This document shows positions 6,964-14,592 of a stretch of DNA of 25,954 nt, one piece after another. The stretch is from Candidatus Neomicrothrix sp. UBA4742 (GTDB lineage: Bacteria; Actinomycetota; Acidimicrobiia; Acidimicrobiales; Acidimicrobilacustridaceae): assembly GCA_002403895.1 (NCBI GenBank), contig DHIQ01000107.1, forward strand, positions 1 through 25,954, in the 5' to 3' direction. Position 1 is the first letter of the stretch. Each line of letters opens with the position of its first letter. The notes under the pieces are model-generated. The model did not search any database. It was not told the DNA's origin and was given only the letters and a program-made list of their open reading frames with translations. The position numbers were made by a program, and so were the translations under genes.

Positions 6964-8621
6964 GGCCGCCCCGACACTGTCGCGGCTACCGCAGGACCCT
7001 GGGCGGACCGGCCGAGGCTCTCGTCGTGTGGGTCTGCGCCCACCATGAGGGCAAACGGCAAACCGAGTCCAGCCGCCCGGACCAGCTCGGCCGTGGTCTC
7101 GAGCAGCTCAGGCGTCGACTCGCCGGCGGTGACCAACGGGACGACCTGCCCCACCCAGGACGCCAGGCTCTCGGCATCCACACCCGGGTCGACCCCAGCC
7201 AGCACGAGGACCACGTCCGCAGCGGCCCATCTCTCGGCGAGCTGACCAACATCCGACTCGTCATCGGTCCGGGGCGCGGTGGCCAGCTCAAGCGCCCCTG
7301 GCGGTCGCACCACGTCGTGTGGCTCCGCGCCACCACGCGGGGTGCGCCGGCGCACACCGCCCCCTCCTCCGGCCCACTTCTGCAGAGCGCCCGACGGGCT
7401 CAGGTCCACGAGCAGCACTGACCTGCCGTCCTCGCGCATGAGGTCCGCGGTGGCACCTAGGATGTCGGCCGCGGCCGCGGAGTTCCCCATCGCGGCCAGG
7501 GCGAGCCCGTCTCGGCTGATCGGCCTCGCCCTTTCGGGCGCGCCCCGTCGCCGGCCCCCGCCCTCCCGCACCTTCCGGGTCTGGCGTGCGGCGTGCCCGG
7601 GAGCGGACAGCGCGCCGGCCAGCGTCTGTGCCATGGCTGCGAGGTCCTGCCCGTGCCAGGCCCGGTGCAGCGACTTCAAGCCGCCCAGTGGGAAGCGCCG
7701 CTCCGGCCGGCCGCGGGACCGGACACTGAGGCGCACCGGCGTCCGCAGGGCGAGGGAGACGTCTTGGCGTCGGCGCACCCGCGTCGACGTCAAGGCCCGG
7801 AACAGGACCAGGGCCACCCCGAGGGCGGTACCCGCGATGAGGCCCGAGCCCCCGTTGAGGACCAGCGCGCGCTTCTCGGACCGGGGCTGGAGGGTTGCAG
7901 CGTCGAGGACGTGGGTGGACGAGATGGCGGACTCAGAGGTCAGGGAGGCGTCCTCCACGGCCCGCTGCATGTCGACGATCTGCGAACTGAGCTGGCTGCG
8001 GCGAGCGAGCAGCTCGGTCGCCTGATCCTGCCCTGCCTCGCCGCGCGCGGCCACGATCGAGTAGTCGCGGGTGATCGCGGAGACCTGCTCCTGCATCGTG
8101 GTTATGCGGGACTTGTAGCCGCTGATTGTGCCGCTGCTCAGCGACCGCAGCTCGGCCGCCCGGAAGTCGAGGTATTCGCGGGTGAGGGCGTTGACCCGCC
8201 GGACCGCGGACTCGTCGTCCGGCGCGGACACGTTGACCCGCAGGACCACGGTGGTCACGGGTTCGGCGCTCACGCTCCCCTGGAACGCCTCCGGCGGCTC
8301 GTCGAGGCCGAGCGCCCGCACGGTCCGGGTAGCCACCTCGCGCGTCCCGAGCAGGCTCACGTCCGTCGCCATGGCGGACTCGCCGTCGAAGTTGGTGGGG
8401 TGGACCATGAGCATCGTGGTCGAGGCCTTGCTGTTCGGCGGGAGCAGGAACACGGTCGACACGCCGAGCACCGCGCCGAGCAGGGCGGCAAGGACCCACC
8501 ACCGCCGGTCGCAGCGCAGCGCGCTGCGCAGGTAGTGCCAGGTGCCGAGGAGCGGACGCGGAGTCCCCGTCAGCTCCTCGTCGCCGACCTCGTCCTCGAT
8601 CCGCCAGGTTAAGTCGATCAC
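6960..8621 (-). CDS. Wzz-type chain-length protein with degenerate kinase-like domain
   Basis: 553 residues, with a GTG start overlapping the stop of the preceding Wzz-like gene (GTGA). Layout: a cytoplasmic lead, first membrane segment at about 41-61, an extracytoplasmic region with a coiled-coil-like stretch (about 165-225), second membrane segment at about 250-276, then a cytoplasmic C-terminal region from 280. This is the polysaccharide co-polymerase plan. The C-terminal region (about 370-545) looks like the Rossmann/P-loop fold of bacterial tyrosine kinases: a strand and loop LALAAMGNSAAAADILGA, a Walker A'-like SVLLVDLSPSG (401-411) and a Walker B-like ADVVLVLAGVD (468-478). The Walker A loop has no GK[S/T], and no C-terminal tyrosine cluster is present, so kinase activity is unlikely. 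An Arg/Gly-rich linker lies at about 342-368. Confidence 0.82.
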   Translation of the reverse strand: MIDLTWRIEDEVGDEELTGTPRPLLGTWHYLRSALRCDRRWWVLAALLGAVLGVSTVFLLPPNSKASTTMLMVHPTNFDGESAMATDVSLLGTREVATRTVRALGLDEPPEAFQGSVSAEPVTTVVLRVNVSAPDDESAVRRVNALTREYLDFRAAELRSLSSGTISGYKSRITTMQEQVSAITRDYSIVAARGEAGQDQATELLARRSQLSSQIVDMQRAVEDASLTSESAISSTHVLDAATLQPRSEKRALVLNGGSGLIAGTALGVALVLFRALTSTRVRRRQDVSLALRTPVRLSVRSRGRPERRFPLGGLKSLHRAWHGQDLAAMAQTLAGALSAPGHAARQTRKVREGGGRRRGAPERARPISRDGLALAAMGNSAAAADILGATADLMREDGRSVLLVDLSPSGALQKWAGGGGGVRRRTPRGGAEPHDVVRPPGALELATAPRTDDESDVGQLAERWAAADVVLVLAGVDPGVDAESLASWVGQVVPLVTAGESTPELLETTAELVRAAGLGLPFALMVGADPHDESLGRSAQGPAVAATVSGRP

Positions 8622-10201
8622 CGACGCCTCCGCCGTGACTCCAGAGGGGTGGCCTCCGTGGCGCTGGCCGACCCGGTCATCAGCGACGGCAGCGGCACCT
8701 TGACCGCCCGGTCGGACGCGAGCAGCCGGCCGGTCGAGCGGTCGAACGGGTCGGCGTTCACCACGACGGTGCAGGAGATGGGGTGACCGGCGTCGTCGGC
8801 GGCGAGCGCCACCTTGGCGAGCTCGTCGGCCGTCGCCGCCCCCGCCGTGACCGCGAGCAGGGTCACCACGGCGCCGTCGACGGTATGCAACTCCGGCTGC
8901 TCCCGGTCCACCACGGCAAGCTGCAGGGTGAGGTCCGCCGGGAGGTCGACGTCGTGGCGGGGGTCAACGAACAGGCCGGGGCGCGGCTGCTCATCCGGAG
9001 CGATGCCGAAGAAGGCAGCCCAGAGCGCGCTGGCCGACTCGTGCCGCTGCGCCGCGACCAGCCGGGTGCGCAGACCTGTGGACGCCGCGAAGGACGCGAC
9101 CTGCGGGCCCAGGGCCAGCGCATGGGAATCGCCGGCGAGGGTGATGACCAGCACGCTGGGCGACGCCGCGGCGGTCGACGGTTGGACCGCGAGGCTGGCC
9201 GGGTTACCCGGCGTGAGGAGTCGGACCAACTGCCGCAGTGTCCAGGTGTCGACATTGGGCGGTGCGTAGTTGCCCAACAGGCTGGTCCACCCTGCGACCG
9301 ACCGCGGGGAGTGCGCCCGCAGCGATGCCACCACGGGGATGCCGATGGCGTCGGCGACCTGGTCGCGCGAGCTCACGGCGCGCTCCCGGCGCTCCTTGAG
9401 GAGGAGTACCAGCGACACCAGGAGGACCATGGCCACCGCGCCGAGACCGCCGTACAGGCCGTAGCTGAGCAGCAGCGGCGTCCGCACGGCTCGGGACGCG
9501 TGTTGGATGACGCTCGCCGAGGCGCCTGCCTGCGGGACTGGTTGCTCGGTCGCGTCGATCTCCGTGCCGATCTTGTCGATCTGCAGCGCGAGGTTGGCCT
9601 GTTGGGCGGTCAGCGCAGCGAGGGCGGAGGCGTCCGCCCGGCCCTCGGACGTCCGCAGGTCGGCTCCCCTGAGCCGGGCCTGGGTGAGCTTGATCTGGCC
9701 GTTGACGGTGCCGAGTTCGTTCTTGAGGGTGGCGGCCCGGTCCGCGAGCGCGACCCGGGCTTTCTCGTCGACCGTGCTCGCCGCCCCTTCGAGGTAGTCG
9801 AGCTCGCCCTGCGCGACGGCCTCGCACAGGGCGCGAGCCGCGTCGGGGGTCAGATCGCGGGCGGTGATCAGCAGCACGTCCTCGGTGGGAGCCTCGACGT
9901 CAACCCGCTGCGCCACCTCGGCGAAGCGCAGCTCCGGGCGGACCGCGCGGCCCGCCGGACCGAGAACGGCGTCACTGAGGACGATCTGGACCTGCGTGTC
10001 GATGGCGTGGACGGATGATGCCTGGGGGCCTACGGGGGCGGGAGGGAGAAGCACCTTGCTCGTGCTGCTGTAGACCGGGGGTGCGAGATATGCCAGCGCC
10101 CCGCCACCGATCCCGCCCAGCGCCGCCGCGAGCAGCACGACGCCGGAGCGGCGTCGCACGATGTGCCACGTCGACGTGAGATCGATGGCCTGCTCGCTCA
10201 C
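8618..10201 (-). CDS. Wzz-type chain-length protein, second copy with degenerate C-domain
   Basis: 527 residues from a GTG that overlaps the stop of the heparinase-like gene (GTGA). The N-terminus carries the Wzz layout: DLTSTWHIVRRRSG, first membrane segment at about 19-38, a PPVYSSTSKVLL strand (41-52), a coiled-coil-like stretch (about 148-215) and a second membrane segment at about 244-268. Cytoplasmic residues 275-510 include DQVADAIGIPVVASL (280-294), the form often found between Wzz and the kinase domain, then a Rossmann-like strand PSVLVITLAGDSHALALG (348-365) where a Walker A motif would lie. The loop lacks Gly-Lys-Ser/Thr. A later strand, CTVVVNADPFDRSTG (477-491), resembles the end of the kinase fold. 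The protein probably controls chain length or export together with its neighbour; catalytic function is not expected. Confidence 0.8.
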   Translation of the reverse strand: MSEQAIDLTSTWHIVRRRSGVVLLAAALGGIGGGALAYLAPPVYSSTSKVLLPPAPVGPQASSVHAIDTQVQIVLSDAVLGPAGRAVRPELRFAEVAQRVDVEAPTEDVLLITARDLTPDAARALCEAVAQGELDYLEGAASTVDEKARVALADRAATLKNELGTVNGQIKLTQARLRGADLRTSEGRADASALAALTAQQANLALQIDKIGTEIDATEQPVPQAGASASVIQHASRAVRTPLLLSYGLYGGLGAVAMVLLVSLVLLLKERRERAVSSRDQVADAIGIPVVASLRAHSPRSVAGWTSLLGNYAPPNVDTWTLRQLVRLLTPGNPASLAVQPSTAAASPSVLVITLAGDSHALALGPQVASFAASTGLRTRLVAAQRHESASALWAAFFGIAPDEQPRPGLFVDPRHDVDLPADLTLQLAVVDREQPELHTVDGAVVTLLAVTAGAATADELAKVALAADDAGHPISCTVVVNADPFDRSTGRLLASDRAVKVPLPSLMTGSASATEATPLESRRRRR

Positions 10202-12264
10202 CCTCGCCTCCAGCTGCCGGTCAGGACGCTGTCCTTGGCTGCGCCTCCGGCCGCGTCCGGCCGACCTCCCTGGGACGACAAGGCGAGCACAGTGGTCAGG
10301 GTGAGTACGCCCGTCCACTCGCCCGCACCCACCAGCGTCGTACTGGCGACGCGCTCACCGAACCGGGGCGAGTACCAGCCCAGCACGGGGTCGGTCTCAC
10401 CGCGGTGGGCCGACCAGACCAGTCCGTTGGGGAGTTGCAGCACCGCGCCGCCCGGCCCGGATCTGCCCGCCCAGGACAGGTGCGCCTGCCTGTCGGCGAG
10501 GTGCACTTCGACCTCGGGCCCGACGTGCCAGGCGAGCCGCAGTGCGTGACGGGCAGAGCCGTGGAGGGTGTCCCGGAAGGTGATCGTGCGTTGCCCGGCG
10601 TCGAGCTCGACACACCGCACGTGGGTCAGGTCCGGGTCGAGGCGGGTGTAGCCGGCATGGCTCCCGGTCCAGGTTTGCACGTCACCGGACACGGCCGTGT
10701 GCGACACAGCCGCGTCGGCCTGTGTGGTCCAGAGGAACGGGCCGCCCTCGACCGACTGGTTGGTGCCGTCAACCTCGATGGTGTTGTGGGCCGCCGTGGA
10801 CCGGAAGTACCGGCGCCACTCGGGGTCGCCGTGGTAGCAGAACGTCCCGGGGTCGACCAGCACCTCGACACCGTCACAGCGCACCTCGGCGGAGAGGGCG
10901 TCGGCGTGCGCGTGGGCCGCGATCGACAGGAACCCGTGCGGGCCTCCGTCCAGGCGGCACCAGATCTCCGGCCCGTCGACGGACGGCGTGCGCAACAGGT
11001 GGATCCCTGCGTCGGCGAATGCCGTGGGCGCGACTTGCGGCCGACCTGTGACCTCGACGGGCGTCGCCAGCGCCCCGACGACGACGCCGGCCACGCTCAT
11101 GCGGCTGACCGGCCACCATGCCGGTCTCCCGAACACGGTCTCGCCGACGCCCAGCAAGGCACCCCACGGGTCCAGCTCGGGGTCGTCGACGACGAGTGCC
11201 CTGCCCTCGTCCCCGTCACCCTGCCGCGGCGGCTGGCCTGCGGCGTCGACGAGGGCGGCGGCGACGTCGAGCGAGGATGCCAGCAGCGCTCGCGTTGCTG
11301 GCGTCAGTGGGTATCCGGCCCGGTCCCCTTCGACTAGCGCCACCAGGCCCAGCTCGGACACGAACCGGTGGTAGTCAGTGGCCAGTTCGCGGTTGACGCC
11401 GCTCGGGAAGGTGTTGGCGGCCAGGGTCTCCTCGAGCTCGTCGGCGGCGTCCTCGCGCCAGGCCGCGCTCTCGGTGAACCAGGGGAAGGCGCAAGCGGCG
11501 ACGAACCGCCCCACGGCCTCGGCGACGACGTGGTTGTTGGCGGAGGAGCCCCGGCTGCGGAACGCGGCGAGGTACTCCTGGTGCCACCGGATCTGGTGCA
11601 GCGCCGCGGGGTTGTTCTCGAAGAGGTCGTGCGCGCCGGCCCAGCCGTCGAGCAGCCGACGCACCCAGACCCAGCTGGTGAGCCGGACACCCACCTCGAT
11701 CCCGCTCGTCCAGTGCACACCCGAGAGGAACGGGTTGGCCGCCCACCAGGAGCGCAGCTGGGAGTCGATGACCGCCGCATACCGCTCGTCGCCGGTCAGC
11801 CACCAAGCCGCCGCGAGGAGGGTGAGGTGGTGGTGGCGTGATAGCTCCCACACGGACTTGATGTTGCCCGTCACCCTCTCGTCCCGGTGATCGATCCGGA
11901 ACGCGTAGAGGTCCTGAGGCGCGCGACGCCCGGTCACGACGTCGTGGAACCAGTCGGGCTCGGCGATATCTGGCCGTGGCATCCCCAGCAGCGAGTGATC
12001 CCCGGCCAGCAGGCGGTCGGCCGACCGGACGAGCACGGCCGCGACGTCCGGCGGCACCTCGTCGCGGGTCTCCCGGGGCAGGGTGGCGGCGAAGGTGCGA
12101 CCGGTCAGGAGCCCCGGGACCACGGCGGGCAGCCCGGCCCCGGGACGCACCTGGCGCGAGGCCCAGAGCGACTGCCGGCCCCGGTCCCGGACGCGGTGTA
12201 GCATCTCCCCGGCCGACATGCCGCGCAGCCGCCGAAGGTACCACCCGGGAGAGGTCGGAGTCAC
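10198..12264 (-). CDS. Heparinase II/III-like family protein
   Basis: 688 residues from a GTG overlapping the stop of the two-domain oxidoreductase (GTGA). The family contains polysaccharide lyases that cleave uronic-acid-containing glycans, and related proteins common in capsule and exopolysaccharide loci. Residues about 125-345 form the helical toroid part, including NIKSVWELSRHHHL (134-147), SGIEVGVRLTSWVW (187-200) and SRGSSANNHVVAEA (237-250). From about 410 comes the beta-sandwich part, with AAHAHADALSAEV (449-461), DPGTFCYHGDPEWRRYFRST (471-490) and AAHNTIEVDG (491-500); the paired His and Asn residues match the conserved Heparinase II/III region. No signal peptide is visible, so the protein may be cytoplasmic or use another route. 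It may trim or edit a uronate polymer during assembly; an epimerase-like or structural role cannot be excluded. Confidence 0.87.
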   Translation of the reverse strand: MTPTSPGWYLRRLRGMSAGEMLHRVRDRGRQSLWASRQVRPGAGLPAVVPGLLTGRTFAATLPRETRDEVPPDVAAVLVRSADRLLAGDHSLLGMPRPDIAEPDWFHDVVTGRRAPQDLYAFRIDHRDERVTGNIKSVWELSRHHHLTLLAAAWWLTGDERYAAVIDSQLRSWWAANPFLSGVHWTSGIEVGVRLTSWVWVRRLLDGWAGAHDLFENNPAALHQIRWHQEYLAAFRSRGSSANNHVVAEAVGRFVAACAFPWFTESAAWREDAADELEETLAANTFPSGVNRELATDYHRFVSELGLVALVEGDRAGYPLTPATRALLASSLDVAAALVDAAGQPPRQGDGDEGRALVVDDPELDPWGALLGVGETVFGRPAWWPVSRMSVAGVVVGALATPVEVTGRPQVAPTAFADAGIHLLRTPSVDGPEIWCRLDGGPHGFLSIAAHAHADALSAEVRCDGVEVLVDPGTFCYHGDPEWRRYFRSTAAHNTIEVDGTNQSVEGGPFLWTTQADAAVSHTAVSGDVQTWTGSHAGYTRLDPDLTHVRCVELDAGQRTITFRDTLHGSARHALRLAWHVGPEVEVHLADRQAHLSWAGRSGPGGAVLQLPNGLVWSAHRGETDPVLGWYSPRFGERVASTTLVGAGEWTGVLTLTTVLALSSQGGRPDAAGGAAKDSVLTGSWRRG

Positions 12265-14519
12265 GGCACCTCCCCGTGACCAGACACCAGGCTCTCGCCC
12301 ACGGCGATGGTGCTGCGGGTCGTGGCGACCAGCGAGTCCAGCGGAATGGGCATCGGCCCGCCCGTGCGGACGGCCTCGACGAACGCGGCCACCTGGGTGC
12401 GCTGACCCTTGTCCTGACCGGCGAACGACCGCTTGACGTCCTTCCCCGAGCGGGTCCACACCGTCGCCCGGGTGAAGTTGTCCAGCCGGGCGTTACCGCC
12501 ACCGCCCGAGACGTCCAGCGTCTCCTTCGGGAAGCGGGCGTCGCCGTCCGTGGCATAGGTGATCGTGGCCAACGACCCATCCGCGTACCGCAGCACCGCG
12601 GTGAGGTCAAGGCCGTTCGACGTCCGGTACGACACGACCTCCACCGGGTCGTGGCCGACCCACGCGCTGAGGGTGTCGATGAAGTGACCACCCTCGCCGA
12701 GGAACCGCGACCCCTCGAGACCCTCGTTGAGGTACCAGCTCGACGGGTCGAGCCGGCCCGCGTTGACCAGGTAGCGCGCGCTCACCGGGCCGCCCGGATC
12801 GCCGAAACGACGTCGCAGATCGGTGAACAACGGGGCGAACCGCCGGTTGAACCCGACCATCAGCCGGTCGTTGCCCGTGGCGGCGACCACGGCCAGGACG
12901 CGGTCGACCTCCTCCCTAGTGAGCGCAAGCGGCTTCTCGACGAAGACTGCCTTGCCCCGCTCCAGTGCCCGGCAGACGAAGTCCGCGTGCGAGTGGTGCC
13001 GCGTCACGACGAACACCGCGTCGATGGCCGGATCGTCCAGCACCTGCGACACGTCGGTGCTCACCGCCTCGAACCCGAACTTGCGCTGGGCATTGACGGC
13101 AGACAGCGACCGCGTGGTCGCGACCGTCGTCAGGGCAGCGGACGGGAGCTTGGTGAGGTGCGGCAGCAGCATCGAGCTGGCATAGGCACCCGCGCCGATG
13201 AACCCGATCCGGACCGACCCGGCCTGCCCGGTAGCGCTGGTCGAGGGGGAGCGGAGGGTACGCGCGAAGGCCGCCGTAGCGGGGGTGACGAAGCCGTTTA
13301 CGGCACCGTTCACCGACGCATCGGCCCCGGCGGCCGGGGAGCCTGGAACCTCGTGCCCGACCACGTCCGCGGCAGCCCCGTCCCCCGCGTGCGCGTAGGC
13401 GAAGAGGAAGCCCACGCCCTTCAACGACCCGGTGCGCAGCTCCTCGTACACCTGCGTCGCGTCCTCGATGGCCCGCGTACCGGACACCAGCGAGGCGACC
13501 TCAACCGAGCCGTTGGCAACCAGGTCCAGGAAGCAGCCGAGGTTGCGCCGCTCGGTCCACCGCACATAGCCCGCGGGGTAGTCGACGCCGTCGAGCTCGT
13601 ACCGGTCGTCGTACCGCCCGGGTCCGTACGACCGCGAGAACCGGACGTCGAGCTCCTTCTCGTAGTAGGCGTTCCACGGAAGGTCGAGCTTGGTCTTGCC
13701 GATGTCGACGACGCGGGCCCGGTCGCGAGCGAGCCGCGCCGCGAGCTCGACGGGGCCGTTGGACTCGCCGCCGGCGGCGAGGTAGATCTGGTCGGCACCG
13801 AGGCCGCCGGTGGCCTCCAGGACCACCTGCTCGAGGTACGCCGTGCCCTCAACGTCGGGGGCCGCGCACGCGATCGCTCCGGCCTCCTCGGCCATGCGGC
13901 ACCGCACCGGCACCGTGTCGACACCGACCACCCGAATCCCCGCAGCGACGAGCAGCCGGAGGACCAGCTGCCCGATCAAGCCGAGGCCGATGACGCACGC
14001 CATCTCGCCGAGCTGGCCCTCACCGCGGCGCACCCCCTGCATGGCAATGGCACCCACGGTTGCGAAGGCGGCGTGCTCAGGCGCGACGCCGACGGGGACC
14101 GGCACGCAGAGGTTGGTGGGCACCCAGTTGAGCTCCGCGTGCAGGGCGAACTCGTTCCCCGCGGCCGCGACGAGGTCGCCCACCACGAACTCCTCAGCGC
14201 CCGTCCCGACCTCGACGACGACGCCGCACAGCGAGTAGCCGAGCGGCGTGTAGCTGTCGAGGGTGTTGATGGCCTTCTTGTATGTCGCGACGGGTCCCTG
14301 CTGCGACACCGAGTCGATGACCTTGCGCACCTGGTCCGGCCGCGCCCGGGCCTTGCCCACCAGGGACAGCCGCGCCTCGGTGACCTTCATCATCTCGGTC
14401 CCTGTGGAGATCAGGGAGTAGAGGGACCGCACGAGCACTCCACCCGGCTTGCACGCCGGCGCCGGCACGTCAAGCACCACGAGCTCCCCGGACTTGTAGT
14501 TCTGGGCGACTTGCCTCAT
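12261..14519 (-). CDS. Two-domain oxidoreductase (MDR fused to Gfo/Idh/MocA)
   Basis: 752 residues. The start ATG at 14519 has GGAG about 8 bases upstream. Residues 1-375 are a medium-chain dehydrogenase/reductase-like domain with a coenzyme-binding GLGLIGQLVLRLL (178-190). The usual catalytic-zinc Cys position near residue 38 is absent: the segment reads LISTGTEMMK. An Ala/Gly-rich linker spans about 376-434. Residues 435-752 are a Gfo/Idh/MocA-type NAD(P)-binding oxidoreductase with IGFIGAGAYASSMLL (438-452), the EKP motif in VFVEKPLALT (525-534), and a C-terminal domain including LGEGGHFIDTLSAWVGHD. Fusions of this design are often found beside heparinase II/III genes in glycan loci. It probably oxidises, reduces or epimerises a sugar nucleotide or a lipid-linked sugar; the substrate is unknown. 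It lies 73 bases after the amidotransferase gene. Confidence 0.9.
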   Translation of the reverse strand: MRQVAQNYKSGELVVLDVPAPACKPGGVLVRSLYSLISTGTEMMKVTEARLSLVGKARARPDQVRKVIDSVSQQGPVATYKKAINTLDSYTPLGYSLCGVVVEVGTGAEEFVVGDLVAAAGNEFALHAELNWVPTNLCVPVPVGVAPEHAAFATVGAIAMQGVRRGEGQLGEMACVIGLGLIGQLVLRLLVAAGIRVVGVDTVPVRCRMAEEAGAIACAAPDVEGTAYLEQVVLEATGGLGADQIYLAAGGESNGPVELAARLARDRARVVDIGKTKLDLPWNAYYEKELDVRFSRSYGPGRYDDRYELDGVDYPAGYVRWTERRNLGCFLDLVANGSVEVASLVSGTRAIEDATQVYEELRTGSLKGVGFLFAYAHAGDGAAADVVGHEVPGSPAAGADASVNGAVNGFVTPATAAFARTLRSPSTSATGQAGSVRIGFIGAGAYASSMLLPHLTKLPSAALTTVATTRSLSAVNAQRKFGFEAVSTDVSQVLDDPAIDAVFVVTRHHSHADFVCRALERGKAVFVEKPLALTREEVDRVLAVVAATGNDRLMVGFNRRFAPLFTDLRRRFGDPGGPVSARYLVNAGRLDPSSWYLNEGLEGSRFLGEGGHFIDTLSAWVGHDPVEVVSYRTSNGLDLTAVLRYADGSLATITYATDGDARFPKETLDVSGGGGNARLDNFTRATVWTRSGKDVKRSFAGQDKGQRTQVAAFVEAVRTGGPMPIPLDSLVATTRSTIAVGESLVSGHGEVP

Positions 14520-14592
14520 GTGTCCATCTCCGTCCCTGCATCACGCCTGCCACACCGCGGTCCTGCCGCAGCGCTCAGGATTCCCCTGCCGC

